Notes: generated by a model from the letters alone, not told the origin. A stretch of 64,000 nt of DNA from Palaemon carinicauda (GCF_036898095.1 NC_090743.1:14461795-14525794), one strand, 5' to 3'. Shown: positions 46,047 through 58,285, counted from the first letter of the stretch. Numbers and translations are program-made.

Positions 46047-47996
46047 GAATGGTGGAATGAAGGAGTGAAGGTAAAAGTGGAAGAGAAAAAGAGGGCTTTT
46101 GAAGAATGGCTGCAGAGTAATAGTATAGAGAAGTATGAAAAATATAGAGAGCAAAAGGTGGAAGTAAAGCGCAAGGTACGTGAGGCAAAGAGGGCAGCTG
46201 ACCTGAGGTGGGGTCAGGGACTGGGTCAGTCATATGAAGAGAATAAGAAGAAGTTTTGGAAAGAAGTGAAGAGAGTAAGGAAGGCCGGCGCAAGAATTGA
46301 AGAGACAGTGAAAGATGGAAATGGAAGGTTGTTAAAAGGAGAGGAGGCAAGGAAAAGGTGGGCGGAATATTTTGAAAGTTTGCTGAATGTTGAGGATGAT
46401 AGGGAGGCAGATATAATTGCGGTTCCAGGTGTTGAGGTGCCAGTGATGGGAGATGAGAATGAGAGAGAGATTACAATAGAGGAAGTGAGGAGAGCACTAG
46501 ATGAAACGAGAGTAGGAAAAGCATCGGGTATGGATGGTGTGAAAGCTGAGATGTTGAAGGAAGGGGGTGTGACTGTACTTGAATGGTTGGTGAGATTGTT
46601 TAATGTGTGTTTTGTGTTGTCAATGGTACCAGTAGATTGGGTCTGTGCATGTATTGTACCACTATATAAGGGTAAGGGAGATGTGCATGAGTGTTGTAAT
46701 TCAAGAGGTATTAGTTTGTTGAGTGTAGTTGGAAAAGTGTATGGTAGAGTACTGATTAATAGGATTAAGGATAAAACAGAGAATGCAATCTTGGAAGTAC
46801 AGGGTGGTTTTAGAAGAGGTAGGGGTTGTATGAATCAGATTTTTACAGTTAGGCAGATATGCGAGAAATATTTAGCAAAAGGTAAGGAGGTGTATGTTGC
46901 GTTTATGGATCTGGAGAAAGCATATGATAGAGTTGATAGGGAAGCAATGTGGAATGTGATGAGGTTATATGGAGTTGGTGGAAGGTTGTTGCAAGCAGTG
47001 AAAAGTTTCTACACAGGTAGTAAAGCATGTGTTAGAATAGGAAATGAGGTGAGCGATTGGTTTCCGGTGAGAGTGGGGCTGAGACAGGGATGTGTGATGT
47101 CGCCGTGGTTGTTTAACTTGTATGTTGATGGAGTGGTGAGAGAGGTGAATGCTAGAGTGCTTGGACGAGGATTAAAACTGGTAGGCGAGAATGATCATGA
47201 ATGGGAGGTAAATCAGTTGTTGTTTGCGGATGATACTGTACTGGTTGCAGACACAGAAGAGAAGCTTGACCGACTAGTGACAGAATTTGGAAGGGTGTGT
47301 GAGAGAAGGAAGTTGAGAGTTAATGTGGGTAAGAGTAAGGTTATGAGATGTACGAGATGGGAAGGTGGTGCAAGGTTGAATGTCATGTTGAATGGAGAGT
47401 TACTTGAGGAGGTGGATCAGTTTAAGTACTTGGGGTCTGTTGTTGCAGCAAATGGTGGAGTGGAAGCAGATGTACGTCAGAGAGTGAATGAAGGTTGCAA
47501 AGTGTTGGGGGCAGTTAAGGGAGTAGTAAAAAATAGAGGATTGGGCATGAATGTAAAGAGAGTTCTATATGAGAAAGTGATTGTACCAACTGTGATGTAT
47601 GGATCGGAGTTGTGGGGAATGAAAGTGATGGAGAGACAGAAATTGAATGTGTTTGAGATGAAGTGTCTGAGGAGTATGGCTGGTGTATCTCGAGTAGATA
47701 GGGTTAGGAACGAAGTGGTGAGGGTGAGAACGGGTGTAAGAAATGAGTTAGCGGCTAGAGTGGATATGAATGTGTTGAGGTGGTTTGGCCATGTTGAGAG
47801 AATGGAAAATGGCTGTCTGCTAAAGAAGGTGATGAATGAAAGAGTTGATGGGAGAAGTACAAGAGGAAGGCCAAGGTTTGGGTGGATGGATGGTGTGAAG
47901 AAAGCTCTGGGTGATAGGAGGATAGATGTGAGAGAGGCAAGAGAGCGTGCTAGAAATAGGAATGAATGGCGAGCGATTGTGACGCAGTTCCGGTAG
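46047..47996 (+). CDS. Reverse transcriptase ORF2 fragment of a non-LTR retrotransposon
   Basis: Open for about 649 codons from the insertion point to TAG at 47994-47996. It has no genuine start codon because the N-terminus was lost, and the residue numbers below count from the codon at 46065. A basic, coiled-coil-like N-terminal segment (1-110) precedes the RT domain (about 130-470). The RT shows GKASGMDGVKAEML, IVPLYKGKGD...RGISLLS, FMDLEKAYDRVD with the first catalytic Asp near 282, LRQGCVMSPWLFN (339-351) and the active-site box FADD (387-390). GKSKVM and FKYLG follow. The C-terminal part has WFGHVERM and GRSTRGRPRFGWMDGVKKAL. The enzyme copies element RNA at a nicked target. No apurinic-type endonuclease or PHD/zinc knuckle is present. 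The clade (RTE- or Jockey-like) cannot be fixed by eye. Confidence 0.92.
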   Translation, partial: EWWNEGVKVKVEEKKRAFEEWLQSNSIEKYEKYREQKVEVKRKVREAKRAADLRWGQGLGQSYEENKKKFWKEVKRVRKAGARIEETVKDGNGRLLKGEEARKRWAEYFESLLNVEDDREADIIAVPGVEVPVMGDENEREITIEEVRRALDETRVGKASGMDGVKAEMLKEGGVTVLEWLVRLFNVCFVLSMVPVDWVCACIVPLYKGKGDVHECCNSRGISLLSVVGKVYGRVLINRIKDKTENAILEVQGGFRRGRGCMNQIFTVRQICEKYLAKGKEVYVAFMDLEKAYDRVDREAMWNVMRLYGVGGRLLQAVKSFYTGSKACVRIGNEVSDWFPVRVGLRQGCVMSPWLFNLYVDGVVREVNARVLGRGLKLVGENDHEWEVNQLLFADDTVLVADTEEKLDRLVTEFGRVCERRKLRVNVGKSKVMRCTRWEGGARLNVMLNGELLEEVDQFKYLGSVVAANGGVEADVRQRVNEGCKVLGAVKGVVKNRGLGMNVKRVLYEKVIVPTVMYGSELWGMKVMERQKLNVFEMKCLRSMAGVSRVDRVRNEVVRVRTGVRNELAARVDMNVLRWFGHVERMENGCLLKKVMNERVDGRSTRGRPRFGWMDGVKKALGDRRIDVREARERARNRNEWRAIVTQFR

Positions 47997-48209
47997 GCCC
48001 TGCTGCTTCCTCCGGTGCCTTAGATGACCGCGGAGGTAGCAGCAGTAGGGGACTCAGCAGTATTAAGCTTCATCTGTGGTGGAAATGTGGGAGGTTGGGC
48101 TGTGGCACCCTAGCAGTACCAGCTGAACTCGGCTGAGTCCCTGGTTAGGCTGGAGGAACGTAGAGAGTAGAGGTCCCCTTTTTGTTTTGTTTCTTGTTGT
48201 TGTCGGCTA

Positions 48210-48226
48210 CCCCCCAAAATTGGGGG
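48210..48226 (+). other. 3'-UTR hairpin of the LINE
   Basis: CCCCCAA and TTGGGGG are separated by two bases. Placed about 30 bases before the element's end, it is a candidate recognition structure for the reverse transcriptase (inference). Confidence 0.5.
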
Positions 48227-48253
48227 AAGTGCCTTTGGTATATGTATCTATGT

Positions 48254-48261
48254 ATCACGAG
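48254..48261 (+). repeat. Right target-site duplication of the LINE (ATCACGAG)
   Basis: Second copy of the 8-base sequence at 46038-46045, directly after the TATGTATC-type tail. Confidence 0.8.
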
Positions 48262-49176
<915 letters not shown>

Positions 49177-49910
49177 TTTTTTTTGGCTGTGCTTGGCCAT
49201 TAGATAGTAGCTTTCATAGATTGAATGGTTTATTTATTGATAAAAAACACTCCATTACTTATTACTTGTAATAGTTGGCAATTTCAAGATTTGAATGTTT
49301 CTGATTATTAATAAAAACACTTCACTAGTTGGTGCTAAGTAATTTTACAATTTTAATGTGGTCACTTCTATAATTTTGAAGTAAATTATTTCGAGATCAG
49401 TTTTGTTGACATTAAAAAGAGAACTTACTATATATTTTCTATGGTGAAGGGTGGCACTCTAGCAATAACAAAAAGCGAGGTTAGAGGTTTGATACGTGAA
49501 AGTAAAAATCTCATGAAAATATGTGAAAACTAGTTGTACGAGATTAAATACAGATGATAATTTATAATCATTAATCTATGTGATGAAGAAAAGAGGTAAC
49601 CCCATTCGAGAGGAAACTAAGTAAAGAGTAGATAGAATTAATTCATTAAGATCTAAGGCAACAAAGGATTGATAATCTCGTAAGAAAAATCTTGTGGACG
49701 TAATTTTTCCTTATTTTTTTCCCTTAAAAATTATTGTGGAATTTTCATCATATCTATTTTTAGAGACCTATTTTCTCCTTTCGACTTTGGTCCGTTACCA
49801 ACTACCTCCATCACTAATTTTTTTCCTTTTATTTTTCCCCTTTCAAGAATACCTCAGATGGAAAAGTTTTTCCTTCTCCGTTTCGTCTTTTTTAGCTATG
49901 CGACTTGCTT

Positions 49911-49942
<32 letters not shown>

Positions 49943-50191
49943 CACACCTGTGCTGAACATCCATCAGTTTAAATGGAAAACGAAATCATGACGTCATAAT
50001 AGATTGCAGCTCGTTCAACCTTTTTAAATTTATTTAATGGCCTATCTACCTTTCATTGTGTTTTTCACGGTGTTATTGAAAAGTTTTTTTTTTTATTATT
50101 ATCTTAGTTTATTTGAGCCGAGGGTTCTAATAAACCATAGAAGTTTGCCTTCACACTTGTTTTAATCTTCTTTATACGGCGAAAGGTTTTA

Positions 50192-50195
<4 letters not shown>
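49177..50195. other. Non-coding stretch
   Basis: A T-run lies at 49916-49942. No gene recognised. Confidence 0.5.

Positions 50196-50271
<76 letters not shown>
50196..50271. repeat. (GA)n microsatellite
   Basis: Uninterrupted GA alternation over about 74 bases. Confidence 0.97.
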
Positions 50272-50272
<1 letters not shown>

Positions 50273-50619
50273 AACGGTTAGGAAGGAATTGTAAGTTTGT
50301 AAGTTTTTCTTGTGGATAAAAAGGTCAGTGGGCATGAATGGATCTCTTTTCCCAAGTGAAAGTAAAGATAAAATCAAGCATAATTTTCTCCCGTTATTTT
50401 ATGGACTTTCGAGAATAAAGCAGAGATTATGGATGAAGCCAGACAATGGTTGGTCCCTCGTTGTGTGCGTGTTATTTGCTGTTTGTGGTCAGTTATATAA
50501 TAATATTTTCTCTTGAAGACTTGATTTTCTTATTTTACGAAAAGTAATCGGTTTATAGAACATGTATCTTATTCCCTTTATTAACTTGATGGATTAAGTC
50601 AGGTGAATATATACAGCGT

Positions 50620-50622
<3 letters not shown>

Positions 50623-50687
<65 letters not shown>

Positions 50688-50716
50688 ATGTATATATATA
50701 TGTATATATATATATG

Positions 50717-50776
<60 letters not shown>

Positions 50777-50778
50777 AC

Positions 50779-50829
<51 letters not shown>

Positions 50830-50902
50830 ACTGTACATATATATAAGTATATATAATAGGTATATATAATATATATGTGTATATATATAAATAAATGTAT
50901 AC

Positions 50903-50949
<47 letters not shown>

Positions 50950-50985
50950 GTGTGTGTGTGTGTGTATGTATGTGCGTATACTAAA
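50623..50985. repeat. (AT)n microsatellite cluster
   Basis: Four or more (AT)n tracts with GTAT, GTGT and TAAATA interruptions over about 360 bases, the longest microsatellite cluster in the window. Confidence 0.96.
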
Positions 50986-51170
50986 ATATGTGTGTTTTCT
51001 TGCATTTGTGGGTTCACGTTGGCCAGCGGTAAGCAAGTCTTGATCTTATCATGTTCCGAAAGGTATGGAAAGGTGTTAAATATAATCACAAAAATTGGGA
51101 AAAAACATTCCTCTTCAGAATAGCAGTGTTATAGATATCGAATAAACAAAGCTTGAGAGTTCCACAGCTT

Positions 51171-51370
51171 GGAATAAAGCGAGTAGGAATCAGTCACCAA
51201 GCTTTATCTTATCGAAGATTGGAATAAAACGAGTAGGAATCATTCACCAAGCTTTATCTTATCAAAGATTGGAATAAAGCGAGTAGGAATCAGTCACCAA
51301 GCTTTATCTTATCAAAGATTGGAATAAAGCGAGTAGGAATCAGTCACCAAAAGCTTTTCTATATCAAAGA
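51171..51370. repeat. 50-bp tandem repeat, about 4 copies
   Basis: Unit GGAATAAAGCGAGTAGGAAT + CAGTCACCAAGCTTTATCTT + ATCAAAGATT. GGAATAAA starts at 51171, 51221, 51271 and 51321. The last copy is altered after CACCAA. Confidence 0.96.
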
Positions 51371-51435
51371 ATAAATTATGATGATTGATAAATTATTCCT
51401 CAGAATTGTGTTCTTTTTTATCGAGGTAAAGAGAA

Positions 51436-51466
<31 letters not shown>

Positions 51467-51871
51467 GGTTTAGAGTTCAGTTTCTTGATGCTTTGTTCGG
51501 GTAAGCTGTTTTTAAAACTACGATGAATATCGAATAACATTAAGATAATGTATACTGTATATAATTTGAATTTAAGAAGAGGTTGTGGAGTTAATTCTAT
51601 TTCAATATAAATTTTCACGTATTCTAAGAAATGTTGATGAATATACTTTTATCTTTTAATTGAATGCACAGTTTTTGTTATATTTTAATTAAATCGATGC
51701 AAAATGATTTTAGTTTTTGCTATTACAAGTGGAATAGTATATTACCTGTTATTTTCTTTGAAGTGTTTGTTTTATGAAATGGCTTTATATAATGTCCTCG
51801 TTCCCGATACTGTCGAATGACCAACAACGTTGCTTTGTTCTCTATAGTTCCCCTCTATCCAGAGAAGTTAT
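51371..51871. other. Non-coding stretch
   Basis: Contains a T-run at 51439-51466. No gene recognised. Confidence 0.5.
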
Positions 51872-52553
51872 TATTATTATTATTATTACTTGCTAAGCTA
51901 CAGCCCTAGTTGGAAAAGCTGAATGCTATAAGCCCAGGGAAAATAGCCCAGTGAGGAAAGGAAACAAGGAAATAAGAGAAGTAATTAACAATTGAAATAG
52001 AATATTTTAAGAACAGTAACAACATTAAAAACATTAAAATAAATATTTATATATAAACTAAATTATAACAACTTTTAACTAAACAAGAAGAGAAACAAGA
52101 CAGAACAGAATGCCCGAGTGTAACCTCAAGCAAGAGAACTCTAACCCAAGAAAGTGGAAGGCCATGGTACAGAGGCTATGGCACTGCCCAAGACTAGAGA
52201 ACAAGGGTTTGATTTTTGAGTGTCCTTCTCCTAGAAGAGCTGCTTACCATAGCTAAAGAGTCTTTTCTACCCTTACCAAGAGGAAAGTAGCCACTGAATA
52301 ATTACAGTGCAGTAGTTAACCCCTCGAGAGAATATATTGTTTGGTAATCTCAATTGTTGTCAGGTGTATGAGGACAGAGGAGAGTATGTAAAGAATAGGT
52401 CAGACTATTCGGTGTATGTATAGGCAAAGGGAAAATGAACCGTAACCAGAGAGAAGGATCCAATGTGATACCGTCTGGCCAGTCAAAGGACCCAATAACT
52501 CTCTAGCGGTAGTATCTCAACGGGTGGCTGCAGCCCTGGCCAACCTACTACAT
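51872..52553 (-). mobile_element. Repeat family B, full-length copy
   Basis: Minus-strand copy from an (ATT)n tail (51870-51888) through GCTAAGCTACAGCCCTAGTT, AGTGTAACCTCAAGCAAGAG, GGTACAGAGGCTATGGCACT and AATAACTCTCTAGCGGTAGT. It ends in GGTGGCTGCAGCCCTGGCCA and ACCTACTAC, the complete family 5' end. It lacks the GGCTCCAAC segment after GCCCAGGG that most other copies have. Confidence 0.93.
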
Positions 52554-53582
52554 TTAGCAGAATAATTTTTATAACTAATACTGCAAGCTTCCCTGTCTGT
52601 AATGTTATTGCATATAAATAATCTATGGTTTTTAAGGTTACTTCGTTTTAAATTAAAATTTTAAGTATGATATTCGAGAATTATCACCATGACTAATTTG
52701 TCCCCCAATTGTTAAACTTCTCATGGAAGATAAACATTAATTATACCATTAAAGACTGCAATGTTCTAACTACTTCCAAAACGCAATAATGAATGGTTTA
52801 AGGGCTTCTGGTGTCAATTACTTAATTAGGCTAAACAGACAAGATTACTGCTTTGAAGAATTCAGATTAGACTTTTTTTGAATGACTGGTATATTTAGCT
52901 TACGACTGAAGTTCATCACTGGGGACCCTTCGTAATGACGTATTTTACAATTGAAAATCATCAGTAAAGCTATTTAGAATTATTCTAAACGAGCCCTTTT
53001 ATTCATTCAATTATAGAACCCCTTGATATCTCTGCTTTATTCATTCAATTATTTAACCCTTGATAGCCCTTCAAGGCCATGCTCTCGTATTATCAGTAAA
53101 CACAGAATTCATGTGACCCGGTCAACAGTTACACTTGGGATGTGCAATGCATGTGCACTCATCTGAGAGACGAAATCGTTCCAAATGAAACCGGTGGTGG
53201 GAATGGCCATTTACTTGATATACTGAATCAGGATCTTGATTTCTTTCAGCCATTTATCTAGAGGAGGAGGTCGTGAATGTGCAATGCATTTCACAGACTA
53301 CTTACGAATGATGTCCTTCAAAGGTCATTTTCAGCATGCGCCGATATTAATATATTTATCAATTTTATCACATATTTGATAAATTGTCTCTGACAGTAAT
53401 GGAGTTTAGGATATAGGATTGCTGAGAGCAATGGCGTTTACTGTATTACAGTTGAAATTGAAATAGTGATGTTATAATTATCATTATAATACAGACAAGA
53501 CACTGACTGAGCTACAAGTACTAAGCAAAGTTGCATACAGCTCTAATAGGCAATTGAAATCATAACTCCTATAAAACGTACT

Positions 53583-53584
<2 letters not shown>
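52554..53584. other. Non-coding stretch
   Basis: No gene or repeat recognised, apart from TTTATTCATTCAATTAT occurring twice near 53000. Confidence 0.5.

Positions 53585-53641
<57 letters not shown>
53585..53641. repeat. (TC)n microsatellite
   Basis: Uninterrupted TC alternation over about 55 bases. Confidence 0.97.
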
Positions 53642-53643
<2 letters not shown>

Positions 53644-53861
53644 TATGAGTATGATCATGCAATTTAGCTATCGTGAACTGGGAAATCTATTGACGCACGT
53701 AGACTCTATATTGATATAATTGGAAAACCTTTGTAAATAATCTTATTTTATTATGATGCATCAGCAATAATTTTGACTTTCATTGCAGATAGAAATCTTC
53801 GTATATTCGGCTTTAAAGGCGTAAATTGCTTATCTTTAAAGATAATGGGTTATAACTCAGA

Positions 53862-54592
53862 ACATTTTTGCAGCATAATATCTTACATATGAATGTTTCA
53901 AGTTGAAGGAATATTTTCTGAATATTTTGTTAATTTTAAATCCATAAAGTACATTTTTGCAGCATGATATCTTGCATATGAATGTTCTAAGTTAAAGGAA
54001 TGTTTTCTGAAAATCTTGTCAATTTTAAAGCCATAAAATACATTTTGCAGCATAATATCTTACATATGAATGTTTTAAGTTGAAGGAATATTTTCTGAAA
54101 ACTTTGTTAATTCTAAAGCCATAAAGTACATTTTTGCAGCATAATATCTTACATATGAATGTTTTAAGGTGAAGGAATATTTTCTGAAAACTTTGTTAAT
54201 TCTAAAGCCATAAAGTACATTTTTGCAGCATAATATCTTACATATGAATGTTTTAAGTTGAAGGAATATTTTCTGAAAACTTTGTTAATTCTAAAGCCAT
54301 AAAGTACATTTTTGCAGCATAATATCTTACATATGAATGTTTTAAGGTGAAGGAATATTTTTTGAATATTTTGTTAATTTTAAATCCATAAAGTACATTT
54401 TTGCAGCATGATATCTTGCATATGAATGTTTTAAGTTGAAGGAATGTTTTCTGAAATTTGTTAACCCTAAAGCTATAAAATACATTTTTTTGCAGCATAA
54501 TATCTTGCATATGATTTTTTCAAGATGAAGGAATATTTTCTGAAAATCTTGTCAATTTTAAAGCCATAAAATACATCTTTGCATATGAATAT
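53862..54592. repeat. 89-bp tandem repeat, about 8 copies
   Basis: Unit contains ACATTTTTGCAGCATAATAT, CTTACATATGAATGTTTTAA, GAAGGAATATTTTCTGAAAA and TTTAAAGCCATAAAGT. The ACATTTT starts are at 53862, 53951, 54040, 54128, 54217, 54306, 54395 and 54482, about 89 bases apart. Copies near 54128-54306 are almost identical. The minus-strand open frame at 54253-54510 is repeat-derived. Confidence 0.96.
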
Positions 54593-55354
54593 ACAGACAT
54601 GTATTCAGAGATATTAAAAGCGGAGTATAATGACAACATAATCTTAGTCCGAGATAGCTTATTTCTTCACATAACTAACTGACGGCGGAAAAAAAATAAA
54701 GAAGAAAAAATAGTAGTATTTCCATTATACAAGCTTTTTTAAAACGATGTTTTGCACTTTCAATGTACGTGCACGAGAATAAGAGAAAGCTGTTTGTACG
54801 GACTGGATCTGTTCGCAACACCCTTACGAAGAGTAACAAAAACATTGCGGGGTGAGGCAAGAGAATTAGGAACAATGAAAACGTGCGGACAAAAATACCC
54901 TTATGGGCATCCTTCTGTCAGAACAAAGCGAAAGTGGATGCGATGGTTTCTATTGTTCATTCTCTTTTTTTCACGATGTTTTTGGTTGTTTATTCCAGTT
55001 TTTTCTTTTCATTGGGAATTTGTATTTTTGCTGGTTTTTTTTTTTTGCTTATTTCAGTTTTCGGATTTGGTTATTAATTGGTTTATATTTCATATTCGTT
55101 TGTAAATATGATTTTAAGGTTTTAAGTCAACTGATATTGATAATTTTTTTTTATATATATTTCGTAAACTGGCGGCGTCTTATATACGGCATTTCAGTCC
55201 TTAAATAATTTGCTTTTTTGTTATCTTTTTAATAATTAATCTCTCTATTTGGAACATTTGTTGAATTTGTAGTATAAAAATTTGAGATATATATGTACAT
55301 ATAATTTTTTTTTTTTATAAAAACATCGTAATATCTTGCCAACATACATCATAC

Positions 55355-55358
<4 letters not shown>
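54593..55358. other. Non-coding stretch with an unsupported frame
   Basis: A plus frame at about 54752-55105 has no ATG at its head and passes into T-rich DNA that yields F/L-rich peptide. I do not call a gene. Confidence 0.5.
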
Positions 55359-55419
<61 letters not shown>

Positions 55420-55436
55420 ATATATATATATACTGT

Positions 55437-55482
<46 letters not shown>

Positions 55483-55515
55483 CACATACATACTGTACGT
55501 ACATATATATATACA

Positions 55516-55576
<61 letters not shown>
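55359..55576. repeat. (AT)n microsatellite cluster
   Basis: Three (AT)n tracts separated by ACTGTAGATATAT and by ACACATACATACTGTACGTA. Confidence 0.96.
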
Positions 55577-55578
<2 letters not shown>

Positions 55579-56567
55579 GTTATCCATCATTTTGAATCTG
55601 AGTATATCCCCCACTTTTGAATATTTCAGACATTTTGTCTACTTAATTCCCCCAAATAGGAAACAAATTAACTGTGACGTAGGGTTAACACGACCGTATA
55701 ATATAAGTTGATATCTATATGCAAAGAGAAACGAACAGAGGGTATAGGTATTTTTTTATCAATAGGAATAAAATTCAAAATTTTTTGGACAAATTAAAAC
55801 TATTGAAACTTTTATTACCTTATATTTTTATGTACAGTAATTACTATTAACAAAGCTGTTGTGCTCACAGTATGTTTCCCGTTGTTCTTCTTTGCTAGTT
55901 AGGGTTGCAGCCTAGCTACAAATGATGATGATAATTGACAGTTTAGTGCCATTCTTTTCCTCTTGAATCAAAATATCTTACTCTGCGCCATCTTCGGCCG
56001 GCTGCTTTCTCGCACTCTCCTTTTATTCAATCTGCCTCATCATTCGCCTTTTTTATTAATTTTACTACTGCTATGTCATCTTCTCATCTCTTATTATTAT
56101 TGAAAGTGCATTCCAACAGCTTTTCTTTCATCTGTACGTAACCAAGACGTTTTATTTTGTTAGTGTAAAGAAATCCAGCGACACTTTAGTACATTTAGGA
56201 GTCGGGCATGGCTTGCCATCTATTAGCATTCTTTCTTTCTATTATGTATGTTTTTATTTTGCGCTTTATCTATTTTATATTCTATTTCGCTTTTTTTTTA
56301 TTCAGCCATTTTTTAGAAAATTAAGTTGCATTTTCCATTTTTCATCTTCATTCTGTGATCAAAACGGTCCTCCATCATTCAGTGGACATAGCGCCTTGAC
56401 CTTGCTCTTGATTATATTAAGCTTTTCAAGTATTTTCCCAATGCTTTCTATCCCATCCTTGTTCCCATGTCTTCCTTAATAGTAGCTTAATCACTGCTTA
56501 ACTTAGCACTTCTCTAAATTTCAAATGTCAAGATAACTGAGTTTGTATCTCATGATTTCTTACATTT
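55577..56567. other. Non-coding stretch
   Basis: GCTAGTTAGGGTTGCAGCCTAGCTA at about 55896-55920 may be the last bases of a decayed family B copy, followed by GATGATGAT. Nothing else is recognised. Confidence 0.45.
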
Positions 56568-56577
56568 AACATAGGAT
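56568..56577 (+). repeat. Left target-site duplication (AACATAGGAT)
   Basis: Identical 10-mer at 56899-56908 on the other side of the LINE fragment. Confidence 0.85.
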
Positions 56578-56898
56578 TAGAAATGAAACTATCAGAGAGA
56601 TTACTCGAGTGCCATGTGTGGATGAGATCATGGTGAGGGGTAAATGGAAATGGTTTGGGCATGCTGTTCGCACTCCCCAAGAGAGATTAGTTCACCAAAC
56701 GTTCAACTGGGCTCCACAAGGCACTAGAAGAGTTGAAAGACCCAGGCCTACATGGCTGAGGACTGCGAAGCGTGAAGTAGGAGACGATGAATGGAGAAAT
56801 ATTGAATTAAAAGCTCAAGATAGAGTTAACTGGCGAAATCTAACAGAGGCCCTTTGCGTCAGTAAGCGTAGAAGGAGATGATGATGATGATGATGATG
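56578..56898 (+). mobile_element. Severely 5'-truncated LINE insertion (LINE family 2)
   Basis: About 320 bases encoding only the C-terminal tail of ORF2: NETIREITRVPCVDEIMVRG, WKWFGHAVRTPQERLVHQTF, NWAPQGTRRVERPRPTWLRT and NWRNLTEALCV. The frame is open to a stop in the tail and ends in (GAT)n. It is flanked by the perfect 10-bp duplication AACATAGGAT. The other relics of the family have CAGGATTAGA at this position, so AGGAT at the left junction is also element sequence, pointing to microhomology at the 5' join. Confidence 0.9.
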
Positions 56899-56908
56899 AA
56901 CATAGGAT
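56899..56908 (+). repeat. Right target-site duplication (AACATAGGAT)
   Basis: Directly follows the (GAT)n tail of the LINE fragment. Confidence 0.85.
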
Positions 56909-57969
56909 CTGAAAATCTGAATTTTTCGTACACTTAATCATTGAAGTCCCTACAAATGGCTTAGTTATTAATCATCTGGCTTTGACGATTTTATGCTTTT
57001 TAATCCACATAGTTTGGCGAAAATGATAACGTATGTTGTAAAACAAAGTAAAGTGTTGCTTATTCTCCATATATATTTTACATGTCTAGATATGTTTGTT
57101 TGTAATACCTTGTAATTATAGTCTGTAGTATTATGAATGTGAGGTTCTATTGCCTTTTAAGTCAATATTTTCTTCACTGTTAGAGTTTAACACGGATCAC
57201 AATTGGAGGTTTTCCAAGTGTCTTTGTTACAGTTCTTGTCAACAGGACATGTAAATAATCCTTCCCTGTGGCAAGGTAAGGGATCTGCATTGCTAAATTA
57301 CCTTTTGACATTTCCTTGAAATAAGTGGTTTCTTGAAATACCAAGAACAAAATCTTCTATGTTTCTTCACTTTTAAAAGTATTCTAATATTCTTATTCCT
57401 AGACTAATTATCAAATGGCTTTTTTTTTAGGTTAGCAGCAAACCAAACTAGGAAGAATGATTTAATCCTTTGCCGCTTTTCCCAGGCCTCAAGGGTTTGG
57501 TGCAGATATCGGGAATACATCGTATTGTACAAGACATGCAGATTTTCGTGTAAAAGTTCGATGCAATATATTTGGATACATTTTTCATTATTTTTATGGA
57601 CTTTCGATTCATAAGGTCTGGTTTAAGAACTAAAGCCTTAGCAAACACTGAAGTTGGTGTGATTCCAGATCATATCTCTTTTGTCTTTCTCTTTTTAAAT
57701 CATGGAAATGACATTCCTTGGCCTCTGCTAATAGATTCGAGACGTTATTTTAGACGAAAGTAAATTTTTGATTACGTGGAGACAAATAATTTTATCTCTA
57801 TGCGCTGATATTCTTCAGTGAGAGATGTGGGAAGTGTGTTCTTTACACTTCATGGGAAAATCAAGACTGTTCTAGGATCCTATGTAATTAAACCATTTCA
57901 AATAACCTTTTCCTTCTGGTTTTATGGATCTACTGTTTTAAGAACGGGGTCCTTTTCCATTTTAGGGAT
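56909..57969. other. Non-coding stretch
   Basis: No gene or repeat recognised. Confidence 0.5.
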
Positions 57970-58285
57970 ATGTTTGCTTATTAGTAACGTACCTGCATGG
58001 CATTCTGCTGGACTGGAGATCGCGTCCGGCTCAAAATCGAGTTTCCTCTAGTGTCTGCAACCTCACCATCCTTGTGAGCTAAGGATGGGGGTTTTGGGGA
58101 CCCCATAGGTCTACCTGCTGAGTCATCAGCAGTCATTGTCTGGCTCTCCCTGTCCTAGTTTGGGTAGAGAAGGGCTTTGGGCGCTGATCATATGGATATA
58201 TGGTCACTCTCTAGGTCTGTGAGACCGAGAGAGCGTCATTGTCTGACATTGTCCCTTTCCTCTGCCATGCATGAGTGAACTTTAG
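57970..58285 (+). mobile_element. tRNA-derived SINE, copy 3
   Basis: Shares the body of copies 1 and 2: CAACCTCACCATCCTTGTGA, AGGTCTACCTGCTGAGTCAT, GATCATATGGATATATGG and CTCTCTAG. Its tRNA-like head (TTATTAGTAACGTACCTGC...) has a decayed B box (AGATCGCGTCC), so it is probably transcriptionally dead. Confidence 0.72.

Larger units (their letters stand above)
46046..48253 (+). mobile_element. 5'-truncated non-LTR retrotransposon (LINE family 1)
   Basis: A 2.2-kb insertion bounded by the 8-bp duplication ATCACGAG. It contains an intact ORF2 C-terminal two-thirds, about 250 bases of 3' UTR including an inverted CCCCCAA/TTGGGGG hairpin at 48210-48226, and a short TATG/TATC tail. The endonuclease and 5' UTR are missing, as expected for incomplete reverse transcription. 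Intact coding and a perfect duplication argue for a relatively young insertion. Confidence 0.88.

Noticed and set aside
54752..55105. 117-codon plus frame
   Set aside because: No ATG at its head; the second half is F/L-rich from T-rich DNA; no recognisable domain.
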